Source: Streblospio benedicti (Eukaryota; Annelida; Polychaeta; Spionida; Spionidae). Taken from it: a DNA stretch of 64,000 nucleotides. The position numbers and the translations under genes are program-made. Every line of letters starts with the position of its first letter. Within the stretch, counting starts at the first letter, position 1. Of the stretch, positions 29,401 to 38,200 are shown piece after piece. The DNA is taken from assembly GCA_019095985.1 (NCBI GenBank), contig CM032664.1:26438793-26502792 (forward strand), written 5' to 3'. The notes under the pieces are model-generated. The model was not told the origin of the DNA and made no database searches. It saw only the letters and a list, made by a program, of their open reading frames with translations.

Positions 29401-31777
29401 AAACTGAAAATAAAATAACTGAATCTCAAAAGAAAGCACTATCCTACATCTGAAATTACTCCACGCCTTTATTGCACCCCAAAAATCCATAAAAAAGACA
29501 ATCCACTTTTTTTAAGAACTATGTCATGTACAATCTGTCGAGTAGCCTAGCAGATATCATTGGTGGGTAAGACCAAATACCATACAAACTACAGAGGATT
29601 CCAAACAACTTGCAGTATAGAAAGCCTTAGTTCCATAACATTATCTCCAGAAGAAACTAAAGTTACTTAGGTATCTTTTGTTGTAGTGTCTGAGCCAGTG
29701 ATAAAATTTGGCACTGGCCCGTCGGCCCTATGCTAGTACAACCTTAGAAGGGCCAGTAATGTTTCCCAGATGATAGCCAGCCTGGCGAACATAACATTTG
29801 GCGGCATTTTGCATTCAATTTTTGCACAACCCCGACTCCCATATCAAAGAGCTTGATCTAGTCTACCATCACTATGCCAACAGGATATGGTGACAGTTGA
29901 CAGTCGCATAAATCTTTTAAATAAATTCAATAAGTTTCGGGGGGGGGGGCAGACCCCTAGCGACGCTTTGAATCTTCGGCGCTCTCAGGGCCATTGAAGA
30001 TTTCAAAATACTGGCCTTCTGGCCAATTTGTCCTACTTCCCAATTTTTGTCACTGACTGAGAGTCTCTTTTCATGAACACTCTGTTAGATAAATTTCTAG
30101 ACATGATAAAAGAGAGATTGAAACAAGATAAGAATTTGAAAAATCGAACTCTGATATCAGTAGCAGACATGATGGAACTGCTTGAGTTGGTATTAAACAC
30201 CACCTATTTCAAATTTGATTGAAACATTTATCAGCAAAAATTCGGTACAGCCATGGGTAGCCCTGTGTTCCCTCTGATAGCAAACCTTTACATGGATTTT
30301 CTGGAGTAAACAGCCCTTAGCCAGCGAATGACACAAGTTTTTTTTCATACTAGCCAAATTGGGTAGTGAGTTGAAATTTACACTAGCCAAAAGAATTTCA
30401 CACTAGCCGAGATTGTCTAGTGTTTTTTCTTTTACACTAGCCAATTGCAAGTTGTTAATTGTGTCTTTATTAATTTAAGATTCTGTTATGAATAAAAATA
30501 AAACATGTTATTAAAAAAATATAAATACTAAGAAAAAACATTTATAAACTTTACTACATTATGTTCAGTTTTGTATTGCCAAGTATAGACGGGATGACTG
30601 CAGCGATAATTTTACGCAATCATAAAAAAGGGGTCCAAAGGCCGCCTTAGATTTTAAATAGGGGCCCATAATTGCTTAGAGGTGCTAGCCCAAAAAATGA
30701 TATTAAGTACCCAACTTTTCTGTAAACCATACACTAGATTCCAGAAAAAATGCATTACATTTTTCAAAAAAATGGGGGAAGATCACTCGCCACTGGCTAG
30801 TGTAAATTTATGTTGGCTAGTATGATTACTTGATTCAAACACTTTAATAACTAAGGATGGCTAGTTTGGATTGAACAAGGCGAGCGTAAATTGAGAGTCA
30901 CTCGTCAGAGAAGGCGAGTGTTCTACTGAACGAGTCACATTCCCTGGTACACTAAAAACTATGAACAGAGATGAAGGCGCCGATCAATTGTCCCACGCAT
31001 ACGACGGCCTCTTGAAGTCGGGGACTGCCCACGTAACACCTGGTAACAACATGATGCGTTCCCGTGGAGATATTCGTAATAATCAACCCTACAATGGATG
31101 TGCCCATAACGTTAGCACTGCCCATAATGTGAGTACTTCCTCTACATACTATCGGAAGAAATTCTATGAAATTGTATGATACTAGTACATAGTAACTAAT
31201 GTTCATGAACAAATATGTAGACTCTATATTAAGACTTAATTTTTCATCAAATAACCATATATATAGATCTAGCCAATAGAATTAATTTCTAGAGTTTCTT
31301 CCTACTGTGTGCGGTTATTATGTCAAACGTATCAATTCCCGGAGAAATACATGTATGTAATATTCAACCCTACGTAGGATATGCCAATGACATTGGCACT
31401 GCCAATAACTTGACCACTTCCTCTATTAGCCTGTAGACTACTGTTTACTTCTGGCCATTCTGTAAACACCTGCAGGCGTTCACCCATGCATTACTCAACT
31501 CTGAGGTCTGTGATTAATCAATAACAATTTGATCTAGCACTGTCATACGATTTACATTACACAGGTGTTAACTTCCCATTGTTACAATTGTTATCGCCAT
31601 GGCCAGCCATGTAAATTGTAATTCAATATTTGAAGACCAACTATCCGACATTAAGCAGACAAAAAAAGTAAATCCCTTCTTACCAGGTCCTGTAAAGACC
31701 ACCACCCACGTGAATGGGAGGAAAACAACAATTGCCACAATAAGAATGACATTTTTCAATCTAGGTTGCGTTCGCAT
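5448..31777 (-). CDS. MGAT4: GnT-IV: alpha-1,3-mannosyl-glycoprotein 4-beta-N-acetylglucosaminyltransferase (whole gene, 14 coding exons)
   Basis: Golgi type II membrane enzyme of family GT54. The family adds a beta-1,4 GlcNAc branch to the alpha-1,3 mannose arm of N-glycans. Coding exons in transcript order: 31777-31684, 28651-28498, 21531-21356, 20911-20778, 19982-19933, 18377-18264, 16452-16377, 15866-15752, 14896-14766, 11449-11342, 10006-9813, 9067-9004, 5926-5711, 5477-5448. They sum to 1656 nt, 551 residues plus stop, close to vertebrate MGAT4A/B (about 535-548). All phases agree. Seen: short basic tail and membrane span (about 10-28), coiled-coil stem (34-75), GT54 core with [25 protein letters not shown], acidic LEDDI (267-271) and GKMF...LIVEFFLMF-like segments, invariant [10 protein letters not shown], then a C-terminal lectin-like region (about 390-545). 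The last intron is GC-AG. MGAT4A versus MGAT4B cannot be decided; this may be a pre-duplication orthologue. Confidence 0.96.
5711..5926 (-). CDS. MGAT4: MGAT4 exon 13
   Basis: Starts [11 protein letters not shown], continues [20 protein letters not shown] and ends SESWVILNE, matching VEVL...DGYFRIGKFENGVAEG...NSAVWAILNE. The exon ends at GAG^GCAAGA, a GC donor. If the intron is retained, reading continues 17 residues ([17 protein letters not shown]) to a stop at 5657. Confidence 0.93.
5927..9003 (-). other. MGAT4: MGAT4 intron 12
   Basis: About 3 kb intron carrying the tandem array 6095-7560. The remainder is AT-rich with nothing recognisable. Confidence 0.8.
6095..7560. repeat. Complex tandem array in MGAT4 intron 13
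   Basis: A roughly 140-bp block (starting AGAATGAAAATG...GTATGTACTG-like) recurs at about 6100, 6452, 6888 and 7292. Two different spacers alternate: one with TGATAAAACAAGACAAATTT (about 6330 and 7170), the other with GGACCGATCTGAGATTTTAC (about 6668 and 7489). The order is A-B-A-C-A-B-A-C, a higher-order duplication. Two of the four A blocks are open for about 40 codons on the minus strand ([15 protein letters not shown]...), but the other two are not, so I do not call this coding. Confidence 0.85.
9004..9067 (-). CDS. MGAT4: MGAT4 exon 12
   Basis: Encodes [20 protein letters not shown] plus E, matching [21 protein letters not shown]. Contains an N-T-T sequon. Acceptor TATTGCAG, donor GAG^GTAAAA. 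Confidence 0.95.
9813..10006 (-). CDS. MGAT4: MGAT4 exon 11: start of the C-terminal lectin-like domain
   Basis: Encodes [40 protein letters not shown] and [15 protein letters not shown]. Matches vertebrate TDKDY...HVNPPAEVSTSLKVYQ...TYMGEDFFWAITP. Donor AA^GTTAGT; the split Lys codon is finished by exon 12. Confidence 0.95.
11342..11449 (-). CDS. MGAT4: MGAT4 exon 10
   Basis: Exactly 36 codons, phase 0-0: [20 protein letters not shown], then [16 protein letters not shown]. Matches the vertebrate KHCDRQ...[23 protein letters not shown]. Donor AAG^GTACAG. Confidence 0.95.
12865..12987 (-). CDS. MGAT4: MGAT4 candidate alternative exon (paralogous to exon 10)
   Basis: A 41-codon open block, phase 0 at both ends, with acceptor CTCTTTTCAG and donor CAA^GTGAGT. 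It lies between exons 9 and 10. It reads [20 protein letters not shown] and then [20 protein letters not shown] plus Q. An ungapped alignment to exon 10 ([20 protein letters not shown]...) keeps H, C, R, F, P, L and F in register. Wobble positions of the central part are GC-rich, as in neighbouring coding exons. It lacks the conserved QHIGTHSS stretch and adds an N-A-T sequon. Inference: a mutually exclusive exon, an included exon, or a decayed exon duplicate. A second acceptor (CTTAG at 12958-12962) gives a shorter form that breaks frame. Confidence 0.45.
13260..13441. mobile_element. Tigger/pogo-like MITE
   Basis: The ends GTGAAACCTCCAACTAAGA and (reversed) TACAGTAAAACCTCTCTATTA form imperfect terminal inverted repeats. 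The interior is made of GAGACCACC-type motifs. The end sequence resembles the CAGTAGAACCTC termini of pogo/Tigger elements (Tc1-mariner). Non-autonomous, no reading frame. Confidence 0.7.
13546..13812. mobile_element. Tigger/pogo-like MITE, second copy
   Basis: Begins TACAGTAGAACCTCTCTATT and ends AATTGGACGTTCTACTTA. Same family as 13260-13441, separated from it by about 100 bp. Confidence 0.7.
14766..14896 (-). CDS. MGAT4: MGAT4 exon 9
   Basis: Encodes [40 protein letters not shown] and RDS, matching GKMFQAPDL...[20 protein letters not shown]. Ends in phase 0 at donor TCA^GTGAGT, so either following candidate exon (12865-12987 or 11342-11449) can be joined in frame. Confidence 0.95.
15124..15664. 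mobile_element. Harbinger-like MITE with TAA target-site duplication
   Basis: A 14-bp perfect terminal inverted repeat AGGGCCGGTCAGAC is flanked on both sides by TAA. The 541-bp interior is less AT-rich than the host intron and has no recognisable transposase. A 3-bp TAA/TTA duplication fits PIF/Harbinger. Lies in the MGAT4 intron between exons 8 and 9. Confidence 0.75.
15752..15866 (-). CDS. MGAT4: MGAT4 exon 8: acidic EDD motif
   Basis: Encodes [20 protein letters not shown] then [14 protein letters not shown]. The EDD triplet (about 268-270) is the DxD-like element thought to help bind metal and UDP-GlcNAc in this family. Acceptor TTTTTTCAG, donor G^GTTGGT. Confidence 0.95.
16377..16452 (-). 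CDS. MGAT4: MGAT4 exon 7
   Basis: Encodes [20 protein letters not shown] and TYYCQ, matching [26 protein letters not shown] of the family. Acceptor TTTTTAG, donor CAG^GTGGGA. Confidence 0.96.
16930..17800. mobile_element. Terminal-inverted-repeat element of uncertain family
   Basis: Left end TAAACATGGTTCCCACAG and right end CTGTAGGAACCATGCTTAAA are inverted copies. The interior has CCCGGGCCGGGAA-type motifs near the right end. No transposase seen; boundaries approximate. Confidence 0.55.
18264..18377 (-). CDS. MGAT4: MGAT4 exon 6
   Basis: Encodes [20 protein letters not shown] and [12 protein letters not shown], nearly the vertebrate SSGLVEVISPPESYYPD...LKETFGDSKERV. Donor AA^GTAGGT. Confidence 0.96.
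19870..19895. repeat. (AAAAT)n microsatellite
   Basis: About five AAAAT/AAATA units just upstream (in transcript sense) of MGAT4 exon 5. Confidence 0.8.
19933..19982 (-). CDS. MGAT4: MGAT4 exon 5
   Basis: A 50-nt exon encoding [16 protein letters not shown] plus two bases that complete Arg with the next exon. Matches the segment after IGET in vertebrate MGAT4. Acceptor TTTTTACAG, donor AG^GTAATT. Confidence 0.92.
20195..20265. repeat. Exact 35-bp tandem duplication
   Basis: ACGGTGATTTTGAAACAGAC and the bases up to GTATGA occur twice in direct succession in an MGAT4 intron, indicating a recent duplication. Confidence 0.9.
20778..20911 (-). CDS. MGAT4: MGAT4 exon 4: GT54 core
   Basis: Encodes [20 protein letters not shown] and [10 protein letters not shown], matching IPTVKRE...CVIVVFIGE of vertebrate GnT-IV. 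Acceptor TTGCAG, donor GAG^GTGAGT. Confidence 0.96.
21356..21531 (-). CDS. MGAT4: MGAT4 exon 3: end of stem and start of the GT54 domain
   Basis: Includes [20 protein letters not shown] and AGRMG, matching the vertebrate PSIYYHLPHLL...GNGRTG segment. GC-richer than its introns. Donor GGGAG^GTAATC; phases fit both neighbours. Confidence 0.95.
24353..25206. mobile_element. piggyBac-like non-autonomous element
   Basis: Flanked on both sides by TTAA (24349-24352 and 25207-25210). Ends are CCCTTTGGGTGCCAGA and, inverted, CCCTTTCGGTGCCAAA. A TTAA target with CCC...GGG termini is the hallmark of piggyBac. The 854-bp interior encodes no recognisable transposase, so this is a MITE or an internally deleted copy. 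Confidence 0.8.
26335..26763. mobile_element. Inverted-repeat element with internal minisatellite
   Basis: GGGTACGGGTGTGCCATTT at the left mirrors AAATGGCACACCTGTACTACC at the right. Inside, a GTGACCCATGTCTATACC unit recurs three times and an AGACCCATAACTATACC-like unit about four times. No coding potential seen. Confidence 0.7.
28498..28651 (-). CDS. MGAT4: MGAT4 exon 2: coiled-coil stem
   Basis: Encodes [20 protein letters not shown] and following heptad-like residues, matching the coiled-coil stem of vertebrate MGAT4A/B. Acceptor TTCCTCAG, donor CA^GTAAGT. Confidence 0.92.
28695..29002. mobile_element. MITE family X, copy 1
   Basis: Terminal inverted repeats TACCGTATTCGTACTAATAAG and (reversed) TACCGTAATCGATCTTATTGG. 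The interior (AACATGATAACACAATGCGCCCGG) is shared with a second copy at 60694-60958. Superfamily not determined. Confidence 0.75.
29300..30310 (+). mobile_element. Penelope-like retroelement fragment (reverse transcriptase)
   Basis: Conceptual reading on the plus strand shows [16 protein letters not shown] and, further on, [12 protein letters not shown] followed by ANLYMDFLE. These are the two most characteristic reverse transcriptase blocks of Penelope-like elements. Old and broken; only the RT region remains, interrupted by another repeat. Confidence 0.75.
29703..30058. mobile_element. hAT-like insertion inside the Penelope-like fragment
   Basis: Ends CAGTGATAAAATTTGGCACT and (reversed) CAGTGACAAAAATTGGGAAG form inverted repeats. 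CTGAG is present at both flanks, a possible remnant of a target duplication. It splits the Penelope-like reading, so it is the younger insertion. Includes a G9-10 run at 29940. Confidence 0.6.
31684..31777 (-). CDS. MGAT4: MGAT4 exon 1: start codon, cytoplasmic tail and membrane anchor
   Basis: Starts MRTQPRLKN, then a hydrophobic stretch [19 protein letters not shown]: a short basic tail and a signal-anchor helix, as expected for a Golgi type II glycosyltransferase. The exon ends one base into a codon at donor G^GTAAGA; that G plus AT of exon 2 makes Asp, giving [11 protein letters not shown]. The phase fit and the anchor decide the start. Confidence 0.9.
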
Positions 31778-32079
31778 TCGTTATTCCTTTAAAAACAAAC
31801 AAAAATCATGAGAATATATTCATTTATCTGTCATATTTTCTATCTACCCAGACATGTGTAACTGGCCAGTGCGCATGCGCAAAATTATTATAACCGATGA
31901 CTAGTTAGTATCTCATGTGCATCCTATGGTCATGTTTTACAGTTCAGTTTATGTGTTATGACTCAAGTCAATGCTCCTCTGATACAAGGATCATTTGCAA
32001 CTGCAAAGGTGAATGTTTAATTAATACACACTATAATCCTTTCAAATATTCAACGAAACTATGTGGTCTACCCGTCCAA

Positions 32080-32285
32080 TAACTATAATAATGCCTGGAG
32101 AAACTGAACCCACACAACAGAAAGCATGATCAGGCCTAGACCCCTATGTCATCCCGATTGTGTTAAGGAAACTAGCGACAGTTATTACCCCAGTGTTTAC
32201 AAGACTTTATCGAGCCTCCCTGAAACAAGCTGAGATGCCTGATATGTGGAAAGAGCCACATGTAACACCAGTCATCAAGAGGTGA
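32080..32285 (+). mobile_element. LINE reverse transcriptase fragment (CR1/Jockey type), plus strand
   Basis: Plus-strand reading LEKLNPH followed by IVLRKLATVITPVFTRLYRA and EMPDMWKEPHVTPVIKRGE matches the conserved N-terminal RT segment of CR1/Jockey LINEs (LNPxKAxGPD...VxPIFKKGD). Frame is broken in places; a dead fragment. Confidence 0.7.
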
Positions 32286-32583
32286 GAATGGTATAAGGAG
32301 ATATATCCAAGCCTTCCAAGGTAGTAATTAAATCACCGACCGGGGGCCTGGTGAATAAACAAACGGTTAATGATAGTGATAATTCTTTTTGCTCCTGAGG
32401 CAATATTCGTGTTATATTTGGTGTGTGTAAAAACAAAACTAGGGACGTTCGTTGCAAAGAAGTCCCAAATCCACGCTAATTAGAGGCCTCAATTTTGTTG
32501 CTGTTTAATCTTAGAATATTTTCCCCCTAGCTTTGCAATACTATATCAAAAGGGGTACAACGTATGCAAAAACCAATAATATA

Positions 32584-32905
32584 TGTATTCAGTGGTTGTG
32601 ATTGATGCCTATAAATTATAATCCAGTGCCTTCCAATAATTTTAAAAATATAAACGACAGTAGAACCTCCAATTAAGACAACCTCTATATTGAGACCACC
32701 GCTGTAGTAGGACCACTTTTCATGAGCCCGTTCATTTATTCAGTACATTATACATTTCATGTATTCAGTGGTTGTGATTGATGCCTATAAATTATAATCC
32801 AGTGCCTTCCAATAATTTGAAAAATATAAATTACAGTAGAACCTCCAATTAAGACAACCTCTATATTGAGACCACCCCTGTAGTAGGACCACTTTTCATG
32901 AGCCC
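32584..32905. repeat. Tandem duplication, 176-bp period, including a Tigger-like MITE end
   Basis: TGTATTCAGTGGTTGTGATT begins at 32584 and again at 32760. The following roughly 145 bp, including CAGTAGAACCTCCAATTAAG, is nearly identical. The second copy runs on to a matching right end (GTGGTTCTACTTTA) near 33012. Confidence 0.85.
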
Positions 32906-33015
32906 AAACGTTCATAAAGCGACCAAAATGAACCTCCTTATAAAGACTAGCTATCTATCAAGACCACTTAAGGTCAGTCCCATGAGTGGTCTTAATAGAG
33001 TGGTTCTACTTTATA
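32655..33015. mobile_element. Tigger/pogo-like MITE(s)
   Basis: Same end and GAGACCACC interior as 13260-13812 and 56668-56852. The left end is present twice because of the 176-bp duplication. A further partial end lies at 33273-33350. Confidence 0.65.
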
Positions 33016-33599
33016 CCTTTTGTTTGGTCATACCTGAACCACATTGTTTTGCATAAGGGTTTATTTGTGCCCAGTTGTTTATCATTATGATTTTGTTTTG
33101 TTTTTTTCCGCATCAGCTCGTGGACATTGTTAGAGGTATCTGTTTCTGTAAGTTAATCTGCAGGGCTTTATCAGCATATGGGCAGATGGATGGGAGGACG
33201 CAACACTACTCAGGTGAAAGGTATAATGATGGCCATGGAACAACTCCACAAACGTCATTTTTGTATATGACATACAGTGGGGCCTCCAAACAAGATCACC
33301 TCATAAAAAAGACCACCTCTATAATAAGATCATTCTTGAAGTCCCACACCTTTTTACCGAGAACAGCATGAACTTCGACCCAAATCAATAATTTAGCTAA
33401 TAGCTATATGAATACAGAATACAGAATATTTTATTAATCAATAAGTCATTTACATACGTGTAACAATATCAGTAAAAATCATATAAGAAACACATGAAAT
33501 ACATGTCCTATATCATAAAAAGAAAATAATACTATATATATATTTTCCCCAAGTTTGCTTGTGAATTCAATTTTACTCTCACTGCTATGTTAAGCAAGC

Positions 33600-34610
33600 A
33601 CCTACCACTGTATCGGTATTGACTTAGCTGAAGACATAGCTTCCATTTGACGGGACTCAACTTACGACCCCAAGGTTGTAAGACCAGATTGATACCATCA
33701 TACCAAGCAGCGGGCTGCAATGCTGTTGATAAATGCGTAGACCAATGCATCGTCTGTGAAAGTCTAATGGATGTCCCTGGGTAAACAACTGATGTCATGT
33801 TTGGCAGGCATTAGTAATATTAATATAGAGGAAGATATAGAAGATAGATATAGAGGAAGATATAATATAGAGGAAGAATAACAGCGGTCAGACTACCGTC
33901 CCCTGGGGGACTCCTGAAGTAACTACGTTTATGAAATAGCCAGACTTCATTCCATCACAGAAAACAAGCTGGCGACGATCCGTGAGGAAATACTTGATCA
34001 AGCATTAGACATTTCTTTGTATACTGTAGAGCAATTTGCTGTAGAGGCGCAGCTTGTTCAGAAGACGTTTATGGAGCATAGTGTCAAAGGCCTTGATAAA
34101 GTCTATATGTCTTGATTCCAGTAGTTAAGAGCACCCAGCAAGCACTGAAGAAAGCCCACTGGCAGTATGTGAATGGCATACTATCACAATAGCTTGAATT
34201 AAGAAGGTGACCAGAAACCCTTTTGGCATTACATCTGGAGTCAATATCAACCTGGCGTCTGGCATCATGGTGCTGAAGGCTATGGTGTGTGGTGAGAAGT
34301 AACTGTGATTCACAGGAATGCCCCTTTAATATGAAAGCCGTGTTTGGCAGGCATTAGTACACCCTGGTCATTGAGATGTCTTCGGATGTGAATATATAGA
34401 ATATGCTCTGCATGCTTGCACACAATGCAGGTCAAAGAGACTGGGCGGTAGTTTGCTGGATCACTCATCCCACCCCTCTTCAACACTGGGTTACTCAGGC
34501 ATCCCTTGACATGTCTGGTAATAATCCTTGGATCAGTATCTGTTGGATGATGATAGGATGAACCTTCTGGTCCCGAGGTTTTATCTGGGATAAGGTTTTT
34601 CAGCAACTTA
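33600..34610 (-). mobile_element. LINE reverse transcriptase (CR1/Jockey type), minus strand
   Basis: In minus-strand order: SDPANYRPVSLTC (about 34470-34430), HLNDQGVLMPAKHGF, then DFIKAFDTMLHKRLLNKL (about 34115-34050), SGVPQGTVV (about 33920) and a degenerate catalytic segment. Order and spacing follow the RT fingers and palm of CR1/Jockey LINEs. Several frame breaks and an internal insertion (34124-34290) make it a dead copy. Confidence 0.8.
34124..34241 (+). repeat. Inverted repeat, left arm (LINE inter-domain segment)
   Basis: About 118 bp nearly identical to the reverse complement of 34813-34930. Plus-sense reading (KKAHWQYVNGILSQ ... KPFWHYIW) resembles the linker between endonuclease and RT of LINE ORF2. 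It interrupts the minus-strand RT copy, so this is a nested insertion in the opposite orientation. Confidence 0.75.
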
Positions 34611-34812
34611 TAAATTAAGTACTCCAGTCACAGTGGCATGTAAAGACTTGTTGGGGGGATACTGGAGTCCTTGAAGACTGATGTTTTATGTGTCTGGTTT
34701 GTCAACTGTGAACGCCAATGAGAACTGCGGGCTGAGGATCTTTGCCTTCATGATTGGGTCAGAATACAGTTTTATTGTTGTTTCTTTTCAGAAGCAGTGG
34801 TTATCTTGTCGC

Positions 34813-34930
34813 TGGCTCCAGATGTAATGCCAAAAGGGTTTCTGGTCACCTTCTCAATTCAAGCTCTTGTGATAGTATGCCATTTATATACTGCCGGTGG
34901 GCTATCTTCAGTGTTTGCTGGGGGCTCTTA
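34813..34930 (-). repeat. Inverted repeat, right arm (LINE inter-domain segment)
   Basis: Partner of 34124-34241. On the minus strand it precedes the RT block 34610-33600, as expected for the linker of that same LINE. Confidence 0.75.
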
Positions 34931-35156
34931 ACTTCTGGAATCCCTCAAACGTCTTTCAGTGTGTCTTATCGTTTCTGGCCTTGGTGTAAAATTGTTTACT
35001 GGAGATTATTATGAAGAAGGCAGAGTTAGTAACCCGCTTAAAAAATCAACTTTGAATAAATGAATGGTCCCCCAAACGTGTGATTGCTTAAAACCCCACA
35101 TTATCGCTCTTTGAAAGAAAAACATACAGGTGAAAATAGTGAATAAACTATACATA

Positions 35157-35265
35157 ATGGATGAAGAAACGGAATCTAAAGCTAATAAACTTCTTAGGAC
35201 AGTATTTGGCCATAGCGAATTTAAGTCAGATCTACAAAAGCAGGCGGTCAATGCAGTATTGAAAG
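35157..35265 (+). CDS. RECQL5: RECQL5 exon 1
   Basis: [20 protein letters not shown], then [16 protein letters not shown], matching [25 protein letters not shown] of human RECQL5. Donor AAAG^GTAATT. No upstream ATG in frame is needed; CATACAG just before 35130 could be an acceptor for an upstream non-coding exon. Confidence 0.92.
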
Positions 35266-38200
35266 GTAATTTCCAAATGTTTGACTTGAGTTTTAGGAAT
35301 ATTGTTCCTGTCACACAATATTTGTCAAATGTAAAAGGACAGAAAACTTATTATTTATCGATTCAGCAATTGTGATACTATTGACATCTTACTGGAAGCT
35401 TGCCATTACTGGTAGAAAAGCCTTTGGACTCAGAATTTCCTCTACTTCAGATATGCTCCCTACCATATAGGGGTCTAGTAGTTACAAAAAGATAGATAGA
35501 GGATTTTGTTGTGAGCAAATATTTAGGGTCTGTTATGGCACAAATTAGATCTGGCATTTTACCACTCTATATTGAGACTGGCCGTGTCAGAAAAGTTGTA
35601 TTAGATGAGCAAAGTTTAAGCTCCTTAAAGTGAGGGCACATTCCACCTTGCGGGCGTGGTCGATCATAAATAAGGATACCGTGGGGGCATTTTGGGGCAT
35701 GCATTGTCAAACAAGGTTGGGGGTACATCACCACGGGCTTTGCGTTGATTCCGGCACAGGGGGGGGTGGTTTTTATTGAACTTTTTATCAACATACATCA
35801 AACGTATATGTTTTCAAATATTTTCTTTCTACGCACAATGCAATGACTAAAGTACTGCATCTTTTCATTTAGAGGAGGGTGGGGGGGCCCCAGTACTGTT
35901 TTGTAAAATATTGATGCGGTTGAATCCTCAATCTGTTTTTCACTTAAGGTCTCAAAAAACTGACTCCCCGGTACGGTTATTGATGATTGTTCCCTAAGAT
36001 CTGCCAAACTTTTATCGGTCACCTATGTTGAAAAACGTGGCCATGTCACGGAATGATTTCTATCGTTTTTGGTCATTAGATGGCTGAGAATTGGTGGAAT
36101 GTGCTGCTCCTTAAATGATATTGAAGGTGAATTACACTTTATGTTTTAGATGCACTCAATATGATTATTTACGTGATCAATTGCTATCAATAGTAAAACA
36201 AAAATTATCTGAATTTGATACTCTGATATGAAACAGAAGCTTAAAATTGTGTTAACTAAATTTTATTATTGTACGTCAAAATTTCTATTGCAAAGTTTTA
36301 ATATACGGAAAATTAAGTTGTATCCTGGATTCCTGGATAATGTACTGTGGGTTGGTTTCTTGTTGATGTGTGTACCTTCAGATAGAAATCCGCTATTATG
36401 ATCCCATTGTGGACCGAAATGCCTGGTACAGTTTTATGAACTTAAGAAGGGACGGGTTTGATGTGCAGAGCAGATCCAGGACCTGGTCTTGTCTTGTTGG
36501 TTCTTCTGTAGCTGTGTCAGTTGTGCTAAGTTGATGATGTTCAGTGTGCGTCCGCAGACTGACTTCTTTTTGGGGTTCTCCTTGATCATTAATTTCCTTA
36601 TGCAAGTCTATGTCGCCGATGCTGAAGTCACCCCCAACAAGTAATGCTGCTTTGCTAAACCCAATGAACAAACCACCCATGAAGCTATATCACTTACAGT
36701 GATAACTCAAGAGTACAATAACTGTTTTAATTATATCTTGTACTTTTTCTTGTCTTTTGAATAACAAATACATCTTTGTGCATGTATATGTAATGGTAAA
36801 ATGAATTTAGTTTAAAGAGACCGCCAAATGACATTTAGTCAAATGTATAAACATTTATTTACAAGAGATGATAGATATTTTAATATGCCAAATTAGTGAT
36901 GTACATTCTGGTGGTAAATCATTGTGTTAATTGAAATAACTGAAATTTATGACAAAACTACTTTTTGCAGGTCAACTAGATGTATTTGTGTCCATGCCAA
37001 CAGGAGCTGGAAAATCTCTGTGTTATCAACTACCTGCTGCAGCTGCAAAAGGAATCACTGTGGTTATCTCTCCATTAATTGCCTTAATGCATGATCAGCT
37101 TGAACATTTGGAAAGAATAAATATACCTGCAGAGACTATTAATTCAAAACAATCTGTGAAAGAAAGAAATCGGGTTCTATCAGACTTGAATTCTTCTAAT
37201 CCACGCACAAAACTTTTGTATATAACTCCGGAGCAGACAGCAACAGAAACATTCAGATGCTTGCTAACGACGTGGGCTAAAGAAAACATCTTGAGATATT
37301 TTGTTGTTGATGAAGCACATTGTGTATCTCAGTGGGGACATGATTTTCGACCGGATTATTTAAAACTAGGGAAACTCAGGAAAAAAATTCCAAACATTCC
37401 CTGTATTGCTCTGACTGCCACTGCTACAAGCCATGTTGTAGATGACATTATTAAATCTTTGTGCCTACGTTCACCAATTGCAAAGTTTGCTGCTAGTTGC
37501 TTTCGGCCCAATCTTTTTTATGATGTGCAATTCAAGGATACAATTGAAGATGTATATGAAGACCTCAAGGATTTTGCATTTAAGGCTCTGAATGTAAGAA
37601 AGGATGAAAAAAGCAATGAAATAGAATGGGTAAGTTTACTTGCTGGTATATTAATTTATAACTTAATGTGAATTTTGATTTACTCAAGTGTATGAAGTAG
37701 ATAAATTGATGAAAAAATTTAATACAGTGCTGATTGCTTTATTGCATAACCTACGTCCACGCACATTTTATGCAAATAAGCAATATATACCGGGTATAAG
37801 CAATTATCAGTACATTTTAAAAGATATTATCAACAAGTAGTTTTACAGTCTTTATGCAATTAAACAATATATACACATATCACATATGCAATTAAGTGAT
37901 AACGTATGTAGTATAATATCAATCAAAATAGTTGATTACATCGGTAAAAAATTTGATCAGATATTCAATATGGATAGAAAGTAATTTAACCTTTTCCAGA
38001 ACCATAAAGGTTGTGGAATTGTTTACTGTCGGACAAGAGAAGGCTGCGGAGAAGTAGCCAGCAGATTATCTAGGAAAGGTATTTGGTGTATTCTTTTAAA
38101 AATAACATTGATAGTTAAACCTGATATACTAGAACATATTCACTAGCATTTCCTGTACTTTTGTCCCCCCTTTCTTTTTCTTTCTTTTTTTGCACCTCCC

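Larger units (their letters stand above)
28652..31683 (-). other. MGAT4: MGAT4 intron 1
   Basis: Three-kilobase intron built almost wholly from repeats: MITE X (28695-29002), a Penelope-like fragment (29300-30310) with an hAT-like insertion (29703-30058), a stretch rich in ACTAGCCAA motifs in both orientations (30310-30930), and two diverged copies of a CAACCCTAC..GGATATGCC unit (about 31083-31150 and 31367-31430). Confidence 0.75.
31778..35156. other. Head-to-head intergenic region between MGAT4 and RECQL5
   Basis: Should contain both promoters, MGAT4 transcribed leftward and RECQL5 rightward. No core promoter element stands out. Most of it is LINE debris (32080-32285 plus; 33600-34610 minus; inverted pieces 34124-34241 and 34813-34930) and duplicated Tigger-like MITEs (32584-33015). 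Confidence 0.7.
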
